Below, piece after piece: positions 28,093-37,057 of a stretch of 37,422 bases of DNA (positions are counted from its first letter, which is position 1; the number at the start of each line of letters is the position of its first letter). Location of the stretch: positions 1 through 37,422 of the forward strand of contig WRJO01000006.1 of assembly GCA_009778545.1 (NCBI GenBank). Reading direction: 5' to 3'. The notes under the pieces are model-generated. The model saw only the letters and a program-made list of their open reading frames with translations, was not told the DNA's origin and did no database searches. Source of the DNA: Treponema sp. (GTDB lineage Bacteria > Spirochaetota > Spirochaetia > Treponematales > Breznakiellaceae). The position numbers and the translations under genes are program-made.

Positions 28093-29757
28093 ATGATCCA
28101 AACAAAAGCCCATTGCTTCCTGCTGATTCTGGTTATCGCATCGGCGAATATCGGGGCGCAGGAATATAATTCGGTCCCCCTGGACCACCCCGCCTATGAA
28201 ATTATTGAAATGGGAATAATGCGGGGAATCATTCCCCAGTCGTCTTCGGCAAAACCCTGGTCCGAAAGTGCAGTCAGGGAAAAATTGTGGGAGATCATGG
28301 ACGATCCCGAGCAGGTTTTGTCGACGAGGGAGCTGGATACGGTCAGCGCCATTCTTGATTTATTTGACCGGAAAACCGGATTCGACCCCGGCGGGGGCAG
28401 GTACCGCGCCGAGTATGGCGACGCTTCAATTGAGGCGGGCATAGGATGGGAAAGCGTTTTTTCGGTTGATGCGCCGAGCGGTTCAGCCGCCAGCGTCAAC
28501 ACGGCGAAATTGTATGCGGCCGGCGACGTTCTTGATTTGTTCTCATGGAACGTTACCGCGCTGGGGGAATTCCTCTACATCCGCCGGGATGACATTGTGT
28601 CCCCGTTCTTTCCCTATACCCACAGCAAATCCTGGGACGGCGGCGTTCTTTCGCTGCGCGATACCGGCGCCTATTCTCCCTGGCCCGGCAATGCCTCTTT
28701 GGCGGGCGGCTTTTTTGCGGAAGCCAGCGGCGCTTTTCTTGACGACCAGCTGCAGCTCCGCATCGGCCGGCTCCGCCGCGACTGGGGGCCCCAGGTTAGC
28801 GGCGCTTCGCTGTACATGAACGCGCAGGCCCGCCCCTTTGCCGCTCTTGAAGGAACCTACTCGCCGCTGGCATGGCTGGATATTTCGCTTATGAACGGCG
28901 CGCTGGAATATTACCGGGGCGACAGCCAGTGGCCCGATGACGGCCCATTTGTCAACATGATCTCCATGGCGCAGGTCGAGCTAAACCCCGCGCGGCTGCT
29001 TCATTTTAGCCTGGGCGGATCGGCCGTCTGGCTCAACCAGGTTAATGCGGCGTTTTTTGCCAACCTTGAACTGCGGCTGCCGGGAATTGTAAAGATATGG
29101 GGGAGTCTTTTCGTCAATCAGCTTGATTCTTTGGTCGATAATTTCACCTACCTGAACGGCAACAATTACGCCTACCAGGCGGGGCTTAAGGTGCTTGTGC
29201 ACTGGCTCCCCTTTGCCTCCTTTACCCTGCGTTATACGAAAGTCGAGCCGTATTGCTACACCAGTTCATACAACGGGCATGAAGGCGCACCGGTTCCCTC
29301 GCCGTCGGCTTTTGCCAGCGGCGGAGAAAGCCTGGGTTATTATATGCCTCCCAACTCCGACGAGCTGCTGCTGCGTTTTGAATCGAGGCTGTTCCCCGAA
29401 ATAAAAGGCCACGTCCAGTTTCAGATGATGCGCCACGGCGCCGATTTTGGGTATGGGGCGGTTCCCGGCTCTTCCCTTGCGGACAAATTAACAGGCAGCA
29501 GCCATCCCAATAAATATTTTTTAAAGGACGGCGTGTACCGATGGGACAATGTGCTGAAAGTGGGCGGCTCCTGCACTTTCAGGACCGGCGCGGTTCCGCT
29601 TTCGGTTTTCGCGGAAATGGGATTCGTCGGAACAAGCTTTACCATCAACGGCACCGCCGGCATCGGCAGCGAGGGGGAGTACGAGAGGCTGAACGACGAC
29701 GTGTACAAGGCCCGAAACGCTTTTATTTTTTCCGTGGGCTTTAGGGTGTTTCCCTGA
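28093..29757 (+). CDS. Outer-membrane beta-barrel protein, Wzi-like (capsule assembly family)
   Basis: 554 aa. The signal peptide ends ANIGAQEY. An N-terminal helical region (residues ~25-90, including HPAYEIIEMGIMRGIIPQ and ESAVREKLWEIMDDPEQ) resembles the periplasmic plug or helical bundle of Wzi-type proteins. A barrel of alternating aromatic strands follows, with an R-L-R-R-D-W-G motif at ~225 typical of the family. The C-terminus is ...NAFIFSVGFRVFP, the aromatic-terminal strand expected for a BamA substrate. The start is fixed by the signal peptide. In other bacteria Wzi binds surface polysaccharide; a spirochaetal role is inferred. No polysaccharide genes adjoin it. Confidence 0.7.
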   Translation: MIQTKAHCFLLILVIASANIGAQEYNSVPLDHPAYEIIEMGIMRGIIPQSSSAKPWSESAVREKLWEIMDDPEQVLSTRELDTVSAILDLFDRKTGFDPGGGRYRAEYGDASIEAGIGWESVFSVDAPSGSAASVNTAKLYAAGDVLDLFSWNVTALGEFLYIRRDDIVSPFFPYTHSKSWDGGVLSLRDTGAYSPWPGNASLAGGFFAEASGAFLDDQLQLRIGRLRRDWGPQVSGASLYMNAQARPFAALEGTYSPLAWLDISLMNGALEYYRGDSQWPDDGPFVNMISMAQVELNPARLLHFSLGGSAVWLNQVNAAFFANLELRLPGIVKIWGSLFVNQLDSLVDNFTYLNGNNYAYQAGLKVLVHWLPFASFTLRYTKVEPYCYTSSYNGHEGAPVPSPSAFASGGESLGYYMPPNSDELLLRFESRLFPEIKGHVQFQMMRHGADFGYGAVPGSSLADKLTGSSHPNKYFLKDGVYRWDNVLKVGGSCTFRTGAVPLSVFAEMGFVGTSFTINGTAGIGSEGEYERLNDDVYKARNAFIFSVGFRVFP

Positions 29758-29769
29758 CAGCTAAAGCTG
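29757..29769. repeat. Palindrome ACAGCTAAAGCTG shared with the aspS insert
   Basis: This 13-mer lies between the convergent stop codons of the Wzi-like gene and the ABC ATPase gene. It occurs in the opposite orientation within the insert downstream of aspS (14231-14244). No T run follows. It may be a small palindromic repeat; two occurrences may also be chance. Confidence 0.35.
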
Positions 29770-30549
29770 CTATGAGTAATGTTCCAGAAAACGCTTCATC
29801 CTGTCGCTCGAAGGATTGTCCAGCACGTCCCTGGGGGGGCCGTATTCAACGACGACGCCCTCGTCCATGAACAGGATGGTGTCGGCGACCTGGCGGGCGA
29901 ACTGCATCTCGTGGGTAACGATGATCATGGTTGTGTTTTTTTCAGCAAGGCTGCGTATTACCTTTAATACCTCGCCCGTTAATTCGGGATCAAGCGCGGA
30001 GGTTGGCTCGTCAAAGCACAAAATGTCCGGTTTTTGCGCCAAAGCCCTGGCAATGGCGACCCGCTGCTGCTGCCCGCCCGACAACTGGTACGGGTAGAAA
30101 TCACGTTTTGCCGAAAGGCCGATTTGTTCCAGCAATGCCATGCCTTCCTGGTGTATTTCGTCAATGATGTTTTTTTTGTTTTTTTTGTAGTCCGGGCGGC
30201 TTTGGGCCGATAGCTCGCGGGCCAGCACAACGTTTTGAAATGCCGTGTACTGCGGAAACAGGTTGAAGGATTGAAATACCAGCCCGAAATGCAGCCGCTT
30301 TTGCCTGATGCTCTGCTCGTCATAATGGATCTTGTCTTCCGCGTCAAACAATGTTTCGCCGCGCACAATAATCCGCCCCGCGTCAAGCCGCTCCAGAAAA
30401 TTCAGCCCGCGCAGGAGCGTGGTTTTTCCGCTGCCCGAAGCGCCGATAATGGCGAGGACTTCGGTTTCCTCAAGCGAAAAACTGATGTTGTTCAATACTT
30501 CAGCCGATCCGAATCGCTTTGCTATGTTTTGTACTTCCAGAATTGGCAT
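29770..30549 (-). CDS. Polar amino-acid ABC transporter, ATP-binding protein
   Basis: 259 aa of the GlnQ/HisP class. Motifs in order: Walker A GASGSGKTT at ~35-45; Q-loop near VFQSFNLFPQ at ~92; the ABC signature LSGGQQQRVAIARAL at ~158; Walker B ILCFDEPTSALDPE at ~180; and the switch His in VTHEM at ~210. Third gene of a minus-strand operon (substrate-binding protein, permease, ATPase), starting 6 bp after the permease stop, so cotranscription is near certain. It energises uptake of a polar amino acid; which one is not determinable from this subunit. Confidence 0.94.
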   Translation of the reverse strand: MPILEVQNIAKRFGSAEVLNNISFSLEETEVLAIIGASGSGKTTLLRGLNFLERLDAGRIIVRGETLFDAEDKIHYDEQSIRQKRLHFGLVFQSFNLFPQYTAFQNVVLARELSAQSRPDYKKNKKNIIDEIHQEGMALLEQIGLSAKRDFYPYQLSGGQQQRVAIARALAQKPDILCFDEPTSALDPELTGEVLKVIRSLAEKNTTMIIVTHEMQFARQVADTILFMDEGVVVEYGPPRDVLDNPSSDRMKRFLEHYS

Positions 30550-30555
30550 CTATTC

Positions 30556-31203
30556 CTACGCCCTGAAAAAACCAAGTCGTTTTTCCGCATATCCAAACAG
30601 CAGCGTAAGGATTCCCACAAACAGCAAATAGAACGCGCCGGTATAGAACAGCGGCCAGATCAGGGCCCTGGTTGCGGCAAAGGTTTCCGCGACCCGTATT
30701 AACTCAACAACCATGATCACCCGGGCGAGGGCCGTGTCCTTTACCAGGGTGATGATCTCGTTGGACATGGGGGCGGTGATCCGCTTAACCACCTGCAGCA
30801 GCACTACGCGGAAAAAAATCTGGGATTTTGTCATTCCCAAAACATACCCCGCTTCGTACTGGCTGTGGGAGATGCTCTCGATGCCGCCTCGGAATATTTC
30901 GCTGAAATAGCATGCGTAGTTAATGGAAAAAGCGATGATTGCCGCGTTGATTCGCGAAGATATGGGGGCGCCGAAGATGAACCCCGGCACGTAAAACACG
31001 ATGAATATCTGGAGCATGAGCGGCACGCCCCGGATTATCCATACAAAGATCTTTACAAGATACCGCAGCGGGGTGATCTTTGACATGGAACCGAAGGATA
31101 TTACAAGGCCCAGCGGAAGCGCGAACACAAGGGTAAGCGCGAAGATTAGGCACGTTGTCTGAAAGCCCTGTAATAACCTTAGCGTGACCGCCCAAAAGCT
31201 CAT
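30556..31203 (-). CDS. Polar amino-acid ABC transporter, permease
   Basis: 215 aa. It has the HisM/GlnP-type fold with about five membrane helices. The start TLRLLQGFQTTCLIFALTLVFALPLGLVIS and VWIIRGVPLMLQIFIVFY are characteristic. The coupling loop EAGYVLGMTKSQIFFRVVLLQ (x-x-x-E-A-G/A-x-x-x-G) is intact. One permease gene in a three-gene operon implies a homodimeric channel. It lies 40 bp downstream of the substrate-binding protein gene and 6 bp upstream of the ATPase gene. Confidence 0.92.
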   Translation of the reverse strand: MSFWAVTLRLLQGFQTTCLIFALTLVFALPLGLVISFGSMSKITPLRYLVKIFVWIIRGVPLMLQIFIVFYVPGFIFGAPISSRINAAIIAFSINYACYFSEIFRGGIESISHSQYEAGYVLGMTKSQIFFRVVLLQVVKRITAPMSNEIITLVKDTALARVIMVVELIRVAETFAATRALIWPLFYTGAFYLLFVGILTLLFGYAEKRLGFFRA

Positions 31204-31243
31204 TTAGATACAATCCCGAAGGGAAAAATCCTAAAAGGATCCA

Positions 31244-32041
31244 CTATCCCCTGAAGTCCGTATCCAGAACAAGCGAATTTTCCAGATTGTATTTTTTCGC
31301 CAGTTCCAGCATTTTTCCTTCGTCGTACAGTTCTTTCAGGGCCTGGTTAACCTTGTCTCTCAGGTCGCTTCCCTTTTTGAAGCCAATGGCGTACACTTCG
31401 TGATCCAGCGTGATATTTGCAATCATTAAATCGGAATAGTCTCCCGAGCCGGCAAGCCGCTGCGCCAAAAGGACATCGACCACCGCGCAATCGACCGCGC
31501 CGGACTTAACCTCAAGAAACGTGTTGATCTGCGCGGCTGTGCCGACGATCTTGCCCGTTTCCCCGACCGCGTCCTTAGCGGCGCTTTCTCCTGCCGAGCC
31601 GCTTTCCGCCGCCGCAGTTTTGCCCGCCAGGCTTTCAATGGCGGTAAATTCGCCTTCCCGCGCGGCCCTGATAACGATGCACTGCTGGTTGTGCATGTAG
31701 CTGTAGCTGAAATCCACCATGTCGCTTCGCCTGGTACCGTCCGCTTCGGAAGCGTTGGCGGTAAAGCCGTTCCAGATGCAGTTGATGGTTCCCGCTTCAA
31801 GCTCCTGGTATTTGCTTGCCCATTCAATCTCCTGGAATTCCACCTGCAGGTTCAGCTTCTGGCCGACAAGCAGCGCGAGATCGGTGTCAAACCCTGTCCA
31901 ATTTCCTCTTGAGGTCCGGAAGTTCATGGGCTCGAATTCGGTAACTCCGCAGACGAGTTTTCCGGCATCCTTTTTGCCTCCCGCAAAAACCGTTCCTGCC
32001 GCAATCAGTACGCAAAACGCAATCATTGTGATTCTTTTCAT
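31244..32041 (-). CDS. Polar amino-acid ABC transporter, substrate-binding protein
   Basis: 265 aa, a family-3 (HisJ/GlnH) periplasmic binding protein. The signal peptide ends TVFAGGKKD, the common spirochaetal style, with no lipobox Cys. The mature part starts KLVCGVTEFEPMNFR and continues GFDTDLALLVGQKLNLQVEFQEIEW, the core SBP_bac_3 pattern. Further on, the typical SAGESAAKDAV region precedes the second lobe. The SD GGAGG is 5 nt upstream of ATG 32041, preceded by a promoter TTTACA-17-TACAGT at 32058-32086. It is the promoter-proximal gene of the operon. Ligand (His, Gln, cystine or similar) cannot be fixed from sequence. Confidence 0.92.
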   Translation of the reverse strand: MKRITMIAFCVLIAAGTVFAGGKKDAGKLVCGVTEFEPMNFRTSRGNWTGFDTDLALLVGQKLNLQVEFQEIEWASKYQELEAGTINCIWNGFTANASEADGTRRSDMVDFSYSYMHNQQCIVIRAAREGEFTAIESLAGKTAAAESGSAGESAAKDAVGETGKIVGTAAQINTFLEVKSGAVDCAVVDVLLAQRLAGSGDYSDLMIANITLDHEVYAIGFKKGSDLRDKVNQALKELYDEGKMLELAKKYNLENSLVLDTDFRG

Positions 32042-32057
32042 AAGTTCCTCCGTTTTT

Positions 32058-32086
32058 ACTGTACCTTAATAAAAAAATAATGTAAA
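32058..32086 (-). promoter_or_regulatory. Promoter of the amino-acid ABC operon
   Basis: On the minus strand TTTACA (32086-32081), 17 bp, TACAGT (32063-32058), about 15 bp before the ATG. The start would leave the SD GGAGG in a very short leader. A degenerate repeat relic (CCTCGTGCCTCCGTGCGG, about 32092-32110) lies behind it. Confidence 0.5.
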
Positions 32087-32122
32087 CCGCGCCCTCGTGC
32101 CTCCGTGCGGAATAATGGGGAC

Positions 32123-33994
32123 TTACTCCTCGGCAGTGAAATTCGCTTCCAGGCGGGGGATGCTTGCCGATTTCAAAATCAGCCGCAGCGAATCGTTGGG
32201 GGCGGGATCTTTCCGCAGGGGTACCAGTGTTTCCAGGGCGAGATCGGGGATTACCGCCGCCCAGCGGCTGCCTTTTTTTTCCATGGCGACGGCGTCCCAA
32301 ACCGAATCTTTTTTGCCGGAAAGGTACACCATCTTCCAGTGGCTGCGGCTGGCGCGTTCCGCATGGGTAGTTGCCGCCGCTGCCGCTTCTCCCGCGCCGA
32401 TTCGCGCCATCACTTCGTCGGCGGAAAGGGGAGCGCCGCCCCGCAGGCTGGCGCGGATTTGGATGTGGGCAAGGAGGTCGGTGTAGCGGCGCAGGGGGCT
32501 GGTGACCTGGGTGTAGGCATCCATGCCAAGCCCCCAGTGCCGCCCCGGCTTTACCGACAGTATCCGGGGGCGCATGCAGCGGCGGAGCTGGTACGCCCCG
32601 GCAATGCCCGGCAGAATTTCGCCGGGCATGTCCCCCGCTTCCTGCGCGATGTAGGGGAAGGGCAGATTCCGCTGTATCGCCCACATCGCCGCCCCTTCGC
32701 CGGCCAGGAGCATGCATTCCCGCACCATGTCCGCCGAACGGAATTGCTCAAGCGGCTCGATTACCACCTGCCCGTCCTTCAGGCCGATGTAGATTTCCGG
32801 AATGTCTATGCTGACAGCGCCGGCGGCGGCGCGGCGTTCCATGTTGCGCTCGGCAAGGGCGTACAGATCGCGTAACGCTTTTCCGTCTGCCTCTGCCATA
32901 AGTTTGTCCGCCGCCCCGTATGTCAGCCGCGTTACGTTTACTGTAGAAGGGAAAATTTCCGTCTCTGCGATTTCGCCGTTTGAGTCCATCGTCATTTTGA
33001 ACGTCAGGGCGGGGGACGATTCCGCAAGGCCGAGGGCGAAGAGCGGCAGGGATTCCTCGGCGAGCATCCGGATGGCGCCCTCGGGAACATAGAGCGTCGC
33101 TCCCCGGTCGCGGGCCTCCCGCTCGCACGGGCTGCCGCTGCCGATTGATGATGCGGGATCGGCAACATGGACATAGAGAATCTGCCTGCCGTCCCTTATC
33201 TCAAGCGAAACCGCATCGTCGGGGTCGTGGCTCCAGGGGTTGTCGATGGCAAAGGCCGCCAGGCCGCCAAGGCTGCGGCGGTCTTCCTGGGGCGCCGGTT
33301 CGGGGATATTTTTCGGCTGCGACATGGAAACGCCGCAGCGGGCGGGGTGGGGGTTGGCATCCGCCGCCCAGAAGCCGCTTTCCACAAGCAGGGCATGGGC
33401 GTCCTCCGGCGTTTCTCCCAGTCCGATTTCCTTCATCGTCCGGCTTTTTTCCGACTTTCCGCAGGCCAGCGCCTCGACATCCTGGATAAACCGCCTGTCG
33501 TCCGGCAGGTCCGGGCGGCGGCTCTTCAGGCGCTTCAGAAAAAGTTCCCGTTCCTCGGCTGCCCGCCGTTTTTCCTCGCGCTTTTTTTCATCGGCCTCAA
33601 CCTGATCTGGCGGCCTGCACTGGATGGCGGCAACTGTCCCGGTAAAGTACAGGCCGTCCAGCAAAAGGCGGCAGGCTGCCCAGGCCGAAGCGGGGCTGTA
33701 TTCGCCGAAGGCGAGATCGGCTACTTCCCTGAGCGAAATCGGCCCCTGCCCGGCCAGAAGTTCCCAAACTTCCCGAATCGCGCCATCAGGCGCAAAAGCG
33801 CCCGGTTCCGCAGTTAGCGGCCTTTCAATCCCAGAAAAGCCGTGGACCGGCCCCGGGTGTATGATATCTATGTCTTTTTCTCTGACTTTTATCTTCCCGC
33901 CGTCCGGAAGGGCAATGACTATCCTGTCCGCCGTTGTTTCTTTTACCAGCGCAAGTTTGTTTTTAAATAGTGCAAGGGCATGTTCGCAAATCAT
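32123..33994 (-). CDS. RNase II/R-family (RNB-domain) exoribonuclease
   Basis: 623 aa. The RNB catalytic motif AIDNPWSHDPDDAVSLE at about residue 250 keeps the aspartates that bind magnesium (D-x5-D-x-D-D). The second conserved block YTQVTSPLRRYTDLLAHIQIR, near 500, has the RNB-type T-S-P-(I/L)-R-R-Y-x-D-L motif. The protein is shorter than RNase R (~800 aa); the N-terminal ~230 residues do not show obvious tandem cold-shock domains, and a basic S1 tail is not evident. It would degrade RNA 3' to 5'. It is divergent from lysC across a ~57-bp gap. There is no recognisable SD for the ATG at 33994. Confidence 0.88.
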   Translation of the reverse strand: MICEHALALFKNKLALVKETTADRIVIALPDGGKIKVREKDIDIIHPGPVHGFSGIERPLTAEPGAFAPDGAIREVWELLAGQGPISLREVADLAFGEYSPASAWAACRLLLDGLYFTGTVAAIQCRPPDQVEADEKKREEKRRAAEERELFLKRLKSRRPDLPDDRRFIQDVEALACGKSEKSRTMKEIGLGETPEDAHALLVESGFWAADANPHPARCGVSMSQPKNIPEPAPQEDRRSLGGLAAFAIDNPWSHDPDDAVSLEIRDGRQILYVHVADPASSIGSGSPCEREARDRGATLYVPEGAIRMLAEESLPLFALGLAESSPALTFKMTMDSNGEIAETEIFPSTVNVTRLTYGAADKLMAEADGKALRDLYALAERNMERRAAAGAVSIDIPEIYIGLKDGQVVIEPLEQFRSADMVRECMLLAGEGAAMWAIQRNLPFPYIAQEAGDMPGEILPGIAGAYQLRRCMRPRILSVKPGRHWGLGMDAYTQVTSPLRRYTDLLAHIQIRASLRGGAPLSADEVMARIGAGEAAAAATTHAERASRSHWKMVYLSGKKDSVWDAVAMEKKGSRWAAVIPDLALETLVPLRKDPAPNDSLRLILKSASIPRLEANFTAEE

Positions 33995-34051
33995 ATTAAC
34001 TGCTTACTGCCATTATTGCATAGACGGCGGTTTTTTGATACCGTGCAGATA

Positions 34052-35401
34052 ATGATAGTTATGAAATTTGGCGGAAGTTCCGTTGCCGACGCGCAGAGAA
34101 TCCGCCATATTATCGATATTGTACGGTCTCAGCTTGATCAAAAACCGGTTTTGGTGCTTTCGGCGATGGGGGACACGACCGATCATCTTCTGGAAGCGGG
34201 CAATGCCGCGCTGGAAAGGGGCGAAGTGTCCATTGGGCACATTGAACAGCACCACCTGGACACGATAAAGAAACTTAAGCTGCCGAATGAGGCCCGCAGG
34301 GAAATTACGGCGCTGCTTGAAGAGCTTAGGCGGCTATTGTCCGGCGTTTCCCTGATCAGGGAGATGACGCCAAGGACAAAGGATTATATGGTTTCTTTCG
34401 GCGAGCGGCTTTCGGTGCGTATTGCCGCCGCCTGCTGCAATGCGCTGGGGATAAAGGCCCTTGCCTGCGACGCCTGGGATATGGGCTTTGTTTCCGATTC
34501 GAACTTTACGTCCGCCGAACTGCTCGCGCAAAGCTGGGAACTCATTCCGCAAAAAATAATGCCCCTGCTCAGGAAGGGAGTGCTGCCAGTCGTGACCGGT
34601 TTTATCGCGAAAGATCCGGGCGGCAGCATCACCACTCTCGGCAGGGGCGGCTCCGACCTGTCCGCGACAATGATTGCTGCGGCCTGCAGGGCGGAGGAAG
34701 CGCAGGTCTGGAAGGACGTAGACGGCATTTTGACTGCCGATCCCCGCATTGTCACCAAGGCAAAGCCCGTTGAGGCGGTTACTTACGAAGAGGCCGCGGA
34801 ACTTGCCTATTTCGGCGCGCAGGTGCTGCACCCTCGCGCCATGCAGCCCTGCATCAGAACGGGAACGCCGGTGCGTGTAAAAAATTCGTATAACACCGCC
34901 GCCTCCGGAACGCGGATAATTGCCGCGCTGGACAAAAAAAGCGTTCCCGTGCGGGCAATCACCTTCCGCAGGGATGTGACGCTGGTGGACATCGTTTCCA
35001 CCCGCATGCTGGGGCAGTACGGCTTTCTTGCCGAGGTTTTTTCCTGTTTCGCCCGCCACTGCGTATCGGTGGACATGGTTGCCACCAGCGAAGTTTCGGT
35101 ATCGCTGACCATAGACGCGGCGCAGGACATTTCCGGAGTAAAGAAGGAACTTTCCCGCATTGCCGGCGTTGACGTTAAAACCGGAATGGCGATTGTCACC
35201 ATCGTAGGCAACGTCAAACGATCCTCGGAGATTCTTGCCAGGGCTTTCAAGACCTGCCAGCTTATCGGGGTGCCGGTGCAGATGGTTTCCCAGGGGGCGA
35301 GCAAGGTTAATATCAGTTTTATTGTAAACGGCGCGGAGGCGGTAGATGTTGTCCGCGCCCTGCACCTGGACTTTTTTTCGCCGCTGCACGAAAGGAGATG
35401 A
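34052..35401 (+). CDS. lysC: Aspartate kinase, monofunctional
   Basis: 449 aa from ATG 34052 (MIVMKFGGSSV); ATG 34061 would give MKFGGSS and neither has an SD. It phosphorylates aspartate, the first step to lysine, DAP, threonine and methionine. The K-F-G-G-S-S-V motif carries the catalytic Lys. GRGGSDLSATMIAAA (~225) and VWKDVDGILTADPRIV (~240) match the kinase domain. The C-terminus has two ACT domains (VTLVDIVSTRMLGQYGFLAEVF; AIVTIVGNVKRSSEILARAF), so allosteric feedback is expected. It is followed by dapB, whose preferred start is 2 bp after the lysC stop, giving an operon for DAP synthesis needed by the cell wall. Confidence 0.93.
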   Translation: MIVMKFGGSSVADAQRIRHIIDIVRSQLDQKPVLVLSAMGDTTDHLLEAGNAALERGEVSIGHIEQHHLDTIKKLKLPNEARREITALLEELRRLLSGVSLIREMTPRTKDYMVSFGERLSVRIAAACCNALGIKALACDAWDMGFVSDSNFTSAELLAQSWELIPQKIMPLLRKGVLPVVTGFIAKDPGGSITTLGRGGSDLSATMIAAACRAEEAQVWKDVDGILTADPRIVTKAKPVEAVTYEEAAELAYFGAQVLHPRAMQPCIRTGTPVRVKNSYNTAASGTRIIAALDKKSVPVRAITFRRDVTLVDIVSTRMLGQYGFLAEVFSCFARHCVSVDMVATSEVSVSLTIDAAQDISGVKKELSRIAGVDVKTGMAIVTIVGNVKRSSEILARAFKTCQLIGVPVQMVSQGASKVNISFIVNGAEAVDVVRALHLDFFSPLHERR

Positions 35402-35403
35402 AC

Positions 35404-36189
35404 ATGAAAATTGCGGTTATCGGTTACGGCAAAATGGGAAAGATGATTGAGCAGGCGGCGTTGGATCAGGATCATACCGTTGCCGCCGTAGTGGATCCGC
35501 TGTCGTTCGAACAGAGTCCGCAAAGCGGCGCGCCGCTGTACCGGGGAATGGCCGAGGCGGGAAACCTGCGCGGGGCCGAGGTTGCGATAGAATTTACCCA
35601 GCCGGGAATGGCGCTTGCCAATATCAAATTTATGGCGGAAAAGAAAATTCCTCTGGTTATCGGGACCACGGGCTGGCACGACAAACTTGACGAGGCGCGC
35701 CAAATTGTGGAATCGGCAGGCGCGAGCCTGATATGGGCGTCCAACTTTTCGCTTGGCGTTAACATTTTTTACCGCATAGCCTGGTACGCCGCGCAGCTTG
35801 CCGACTCCTTCCCCGAATACGACGTTGGCGGCTTTGAGTCGCACCACAACAAAAAACTGGACAGCCCGTCGGGAACCGCCAAGACCCTGATAAACGGCGT
35901 GCTTGAACGGCTTGGGCGCAAAGACAAAGCCGTTTGGGAAACCCTTGACCGCCGCCCGCAGCCCGGCGAGCTGCACTTTCCCAGCCTGCGCCTCGGTTCG
36001 ATTCCCGGCACGCACAGCTTGATTTTCGATTCCCCGGCAGATTCCATTGAGATTACCCACACCGCCCGCAACCGCGAAGGTTTTGCCTCCGGGGCATTGC
36101 GCGCCGCCCAATGGCTGGCAAACGGCCCTAACGGCGTCCGCGTTGGATTTTTCTCTGTCGACGATATGCTGAAGGATATTCTGGATTAG
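35404..36189 (+). CDS. dapB: 4-hydroxy-tetrahydrodipicolinate reductase
   Basis: 261 aa from ATG 35404 (MKIAVIGYGKMGKM), preferred because AAAGGAG is 6 nt upstream; ATG 35398 would overlap lysC. It reduces HTPA to tetrahydrodipicolinate with NAD(P)H in lysine/DAP synthesis. The N-terminal nucleotide-binding motif G-Y-G-K-M-G is present. The catalytic region has FESHHNKKLDSPSGTAKTL, containing the catalytic His pair, Lys and the substrate-binding S-G-T. The C-terminal part (GTHSLIFDSPADSIEITHTARNREGFASGAL) is typical. Length fits the family (~260). In operon with lysC; the other dap genes are not in the window. Confidence 0.95.
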   Translation: MKIAVIGYGKMGKMIEQAALDQDHTVAAVVDPLSFEQSPQSGAPLYRGMAEAGNLRGAEVAIEFTQPGMALANIKFMAEKKIPLVIGTTGWHDKLDEARQIVESAGASLIWASNFSLGVNIFYRIAWYAAQLADSFPEYDVGGFESHHNKKLDSPSGTAKTLINGVLERLGRKDKAVWETLDRRPQPGELHFPSLRLGSIPGTHSLIFDSPADSIEITHTARNREGFASGALRAAQWLANGPNGVRVGFFSVDDMLKDILD

Positions 36190-36226
36190 TTTTTACAGGG
36201 AAAGGTATTAACGCGCAGCAGCAAAA

Positions 36227-37003
36227 CTACAGTTCGTATATTTCCTTAAGGAACAGCGCCGCCGCCTGGGACACGTTGAGGCTTTCGATATTGCCCGTTC
36301 CCGGAACGCGCAGAAGGCACGTACAGTTGTTTTTTACCTCTGATGGCAGGCCGCTTTCCTCGTTGCCCAGCACCAGGGCGATGCCGGGACGCTTGCCGGT
36401 GGAAGGCGGCGGGTGATCTTGTACAATGCCGGGAAGGTCCCCGATGCGCCGGCGCGCGCGGGTGTCGGTTCCGATAACGATAATTTTTTTTGTCGCGTCT
36501 TTCAAAAACGCGGCTGTGCTGCCGACTTTCCGCATGGCGACATGCTCCATGCCCCCTTCTGCAACGCGGTAAGCGCTGGTGGTCAGTTGAACCTCGCTGT
36601 CGCTTTCGTTCAGGACGATAAAGTGCGCGTCAAAAAAAGCCGCCGCCCTGGCAATTGCCCCCAGGTTGTGATCGTTGCCGACATCGTGCAGCACAAGGCC
36701 CGTCTTCCCTTCGCTTGCCCAAAAATCCAGGTCTTCCCTGGTGAGCGGTTCAATTACCGGAGCGATTATCATCGCCACCACTCCCTGATGGTGAACGCTC
36801 TTGCAAATACGCTCCAGCTCTTCGCTTTCGCATATCTTGTACGGCCGCTTGCGCTGTGCAAGCTGTTTGCAGACGGCAGTAAATCCATAAAAACGATCCT
36901 CCCGCAGAAAGAGGCGGTTTATCGTTTCGGGGTGATGCTCCGCCAGGGCAAGGACGGCTTTAAGGCCGCAAACAGCAAGCTCATCGGTCAATTTGTTGCG
37001 CAT
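36227..37003 (-). CDS. SpoU/TrmH-family RNA 2'-O-ribose methyltransferase
   Basis: 258 aa. The SPOUT trefoil-knot motifs are in order: NLGAIARAAAFFDAHFIVL (motif 1, ~118-137), IALVLGNEESGLPSEV (motif 2, ~205) and NIESLNVSQAAALFLKEIYEL (motif 3, C-terminus). The N-terminal ~80 residues form a substrate-recognition domain of the RlmB/TrmH type (YKICESEELERICKSVHHQGVVAMI). It methylates rRNA or tRNA; which RNA cannot be decided. The ATG at 37003 is preceded by TTGCAC-17-TATAGT ending 5 nt before it, so a leaderless transcript is possible and no SD is present. Confidence 0.88.
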   Translation of the reverse strand: MRNKLTDELAVCGLKAVLALAEHHPETINRLFLREDRFYGFTAVCKQLAQRKRPYKICESEELERICKSVHHQGVVAMIIAPVIEPLTREDLDFWASEGKTGLVLHDVGNDHNLGAIARAAAFFDAHFIVLNESDSEVQLTTSAYRVAEGGMEHVAMRKVGSTAAFLKDATKKIIVIGTDTRARRRIGDLPGIVQDHPPPSTGKRPGIALVLGNEESGLPSEVKNNCTCLLRVPGTGNIESLNVSQAAALFLKEIYEL

Positions 37004-37008
37004 GGTTT

Positions 37009-37037
37009 ACTATAGCCGTTATTCCCCGCTTGTGCAA
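37009..37037 (-). promoter_or_regulatory. Promoter of the SpoU methyltransferase, likely leaderless
   Basis: On the minus strand TTGCAC (37037-37032), 17 bp, TATAGT (37014-37009). The ATG (37003) begins 5 nt after the -10, where transcription would normally start. Confidence 0.5.
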
Positions 37038-37057
37038 ATGCGGCGAATTTCCATGCC

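Noticed and set aside
34807-36111. Long minus-strand frame opposite lysC and dapB
   Set aside because: Shadow of two clear plus-strand genes in GC-rich DNA; no recognisable domain.
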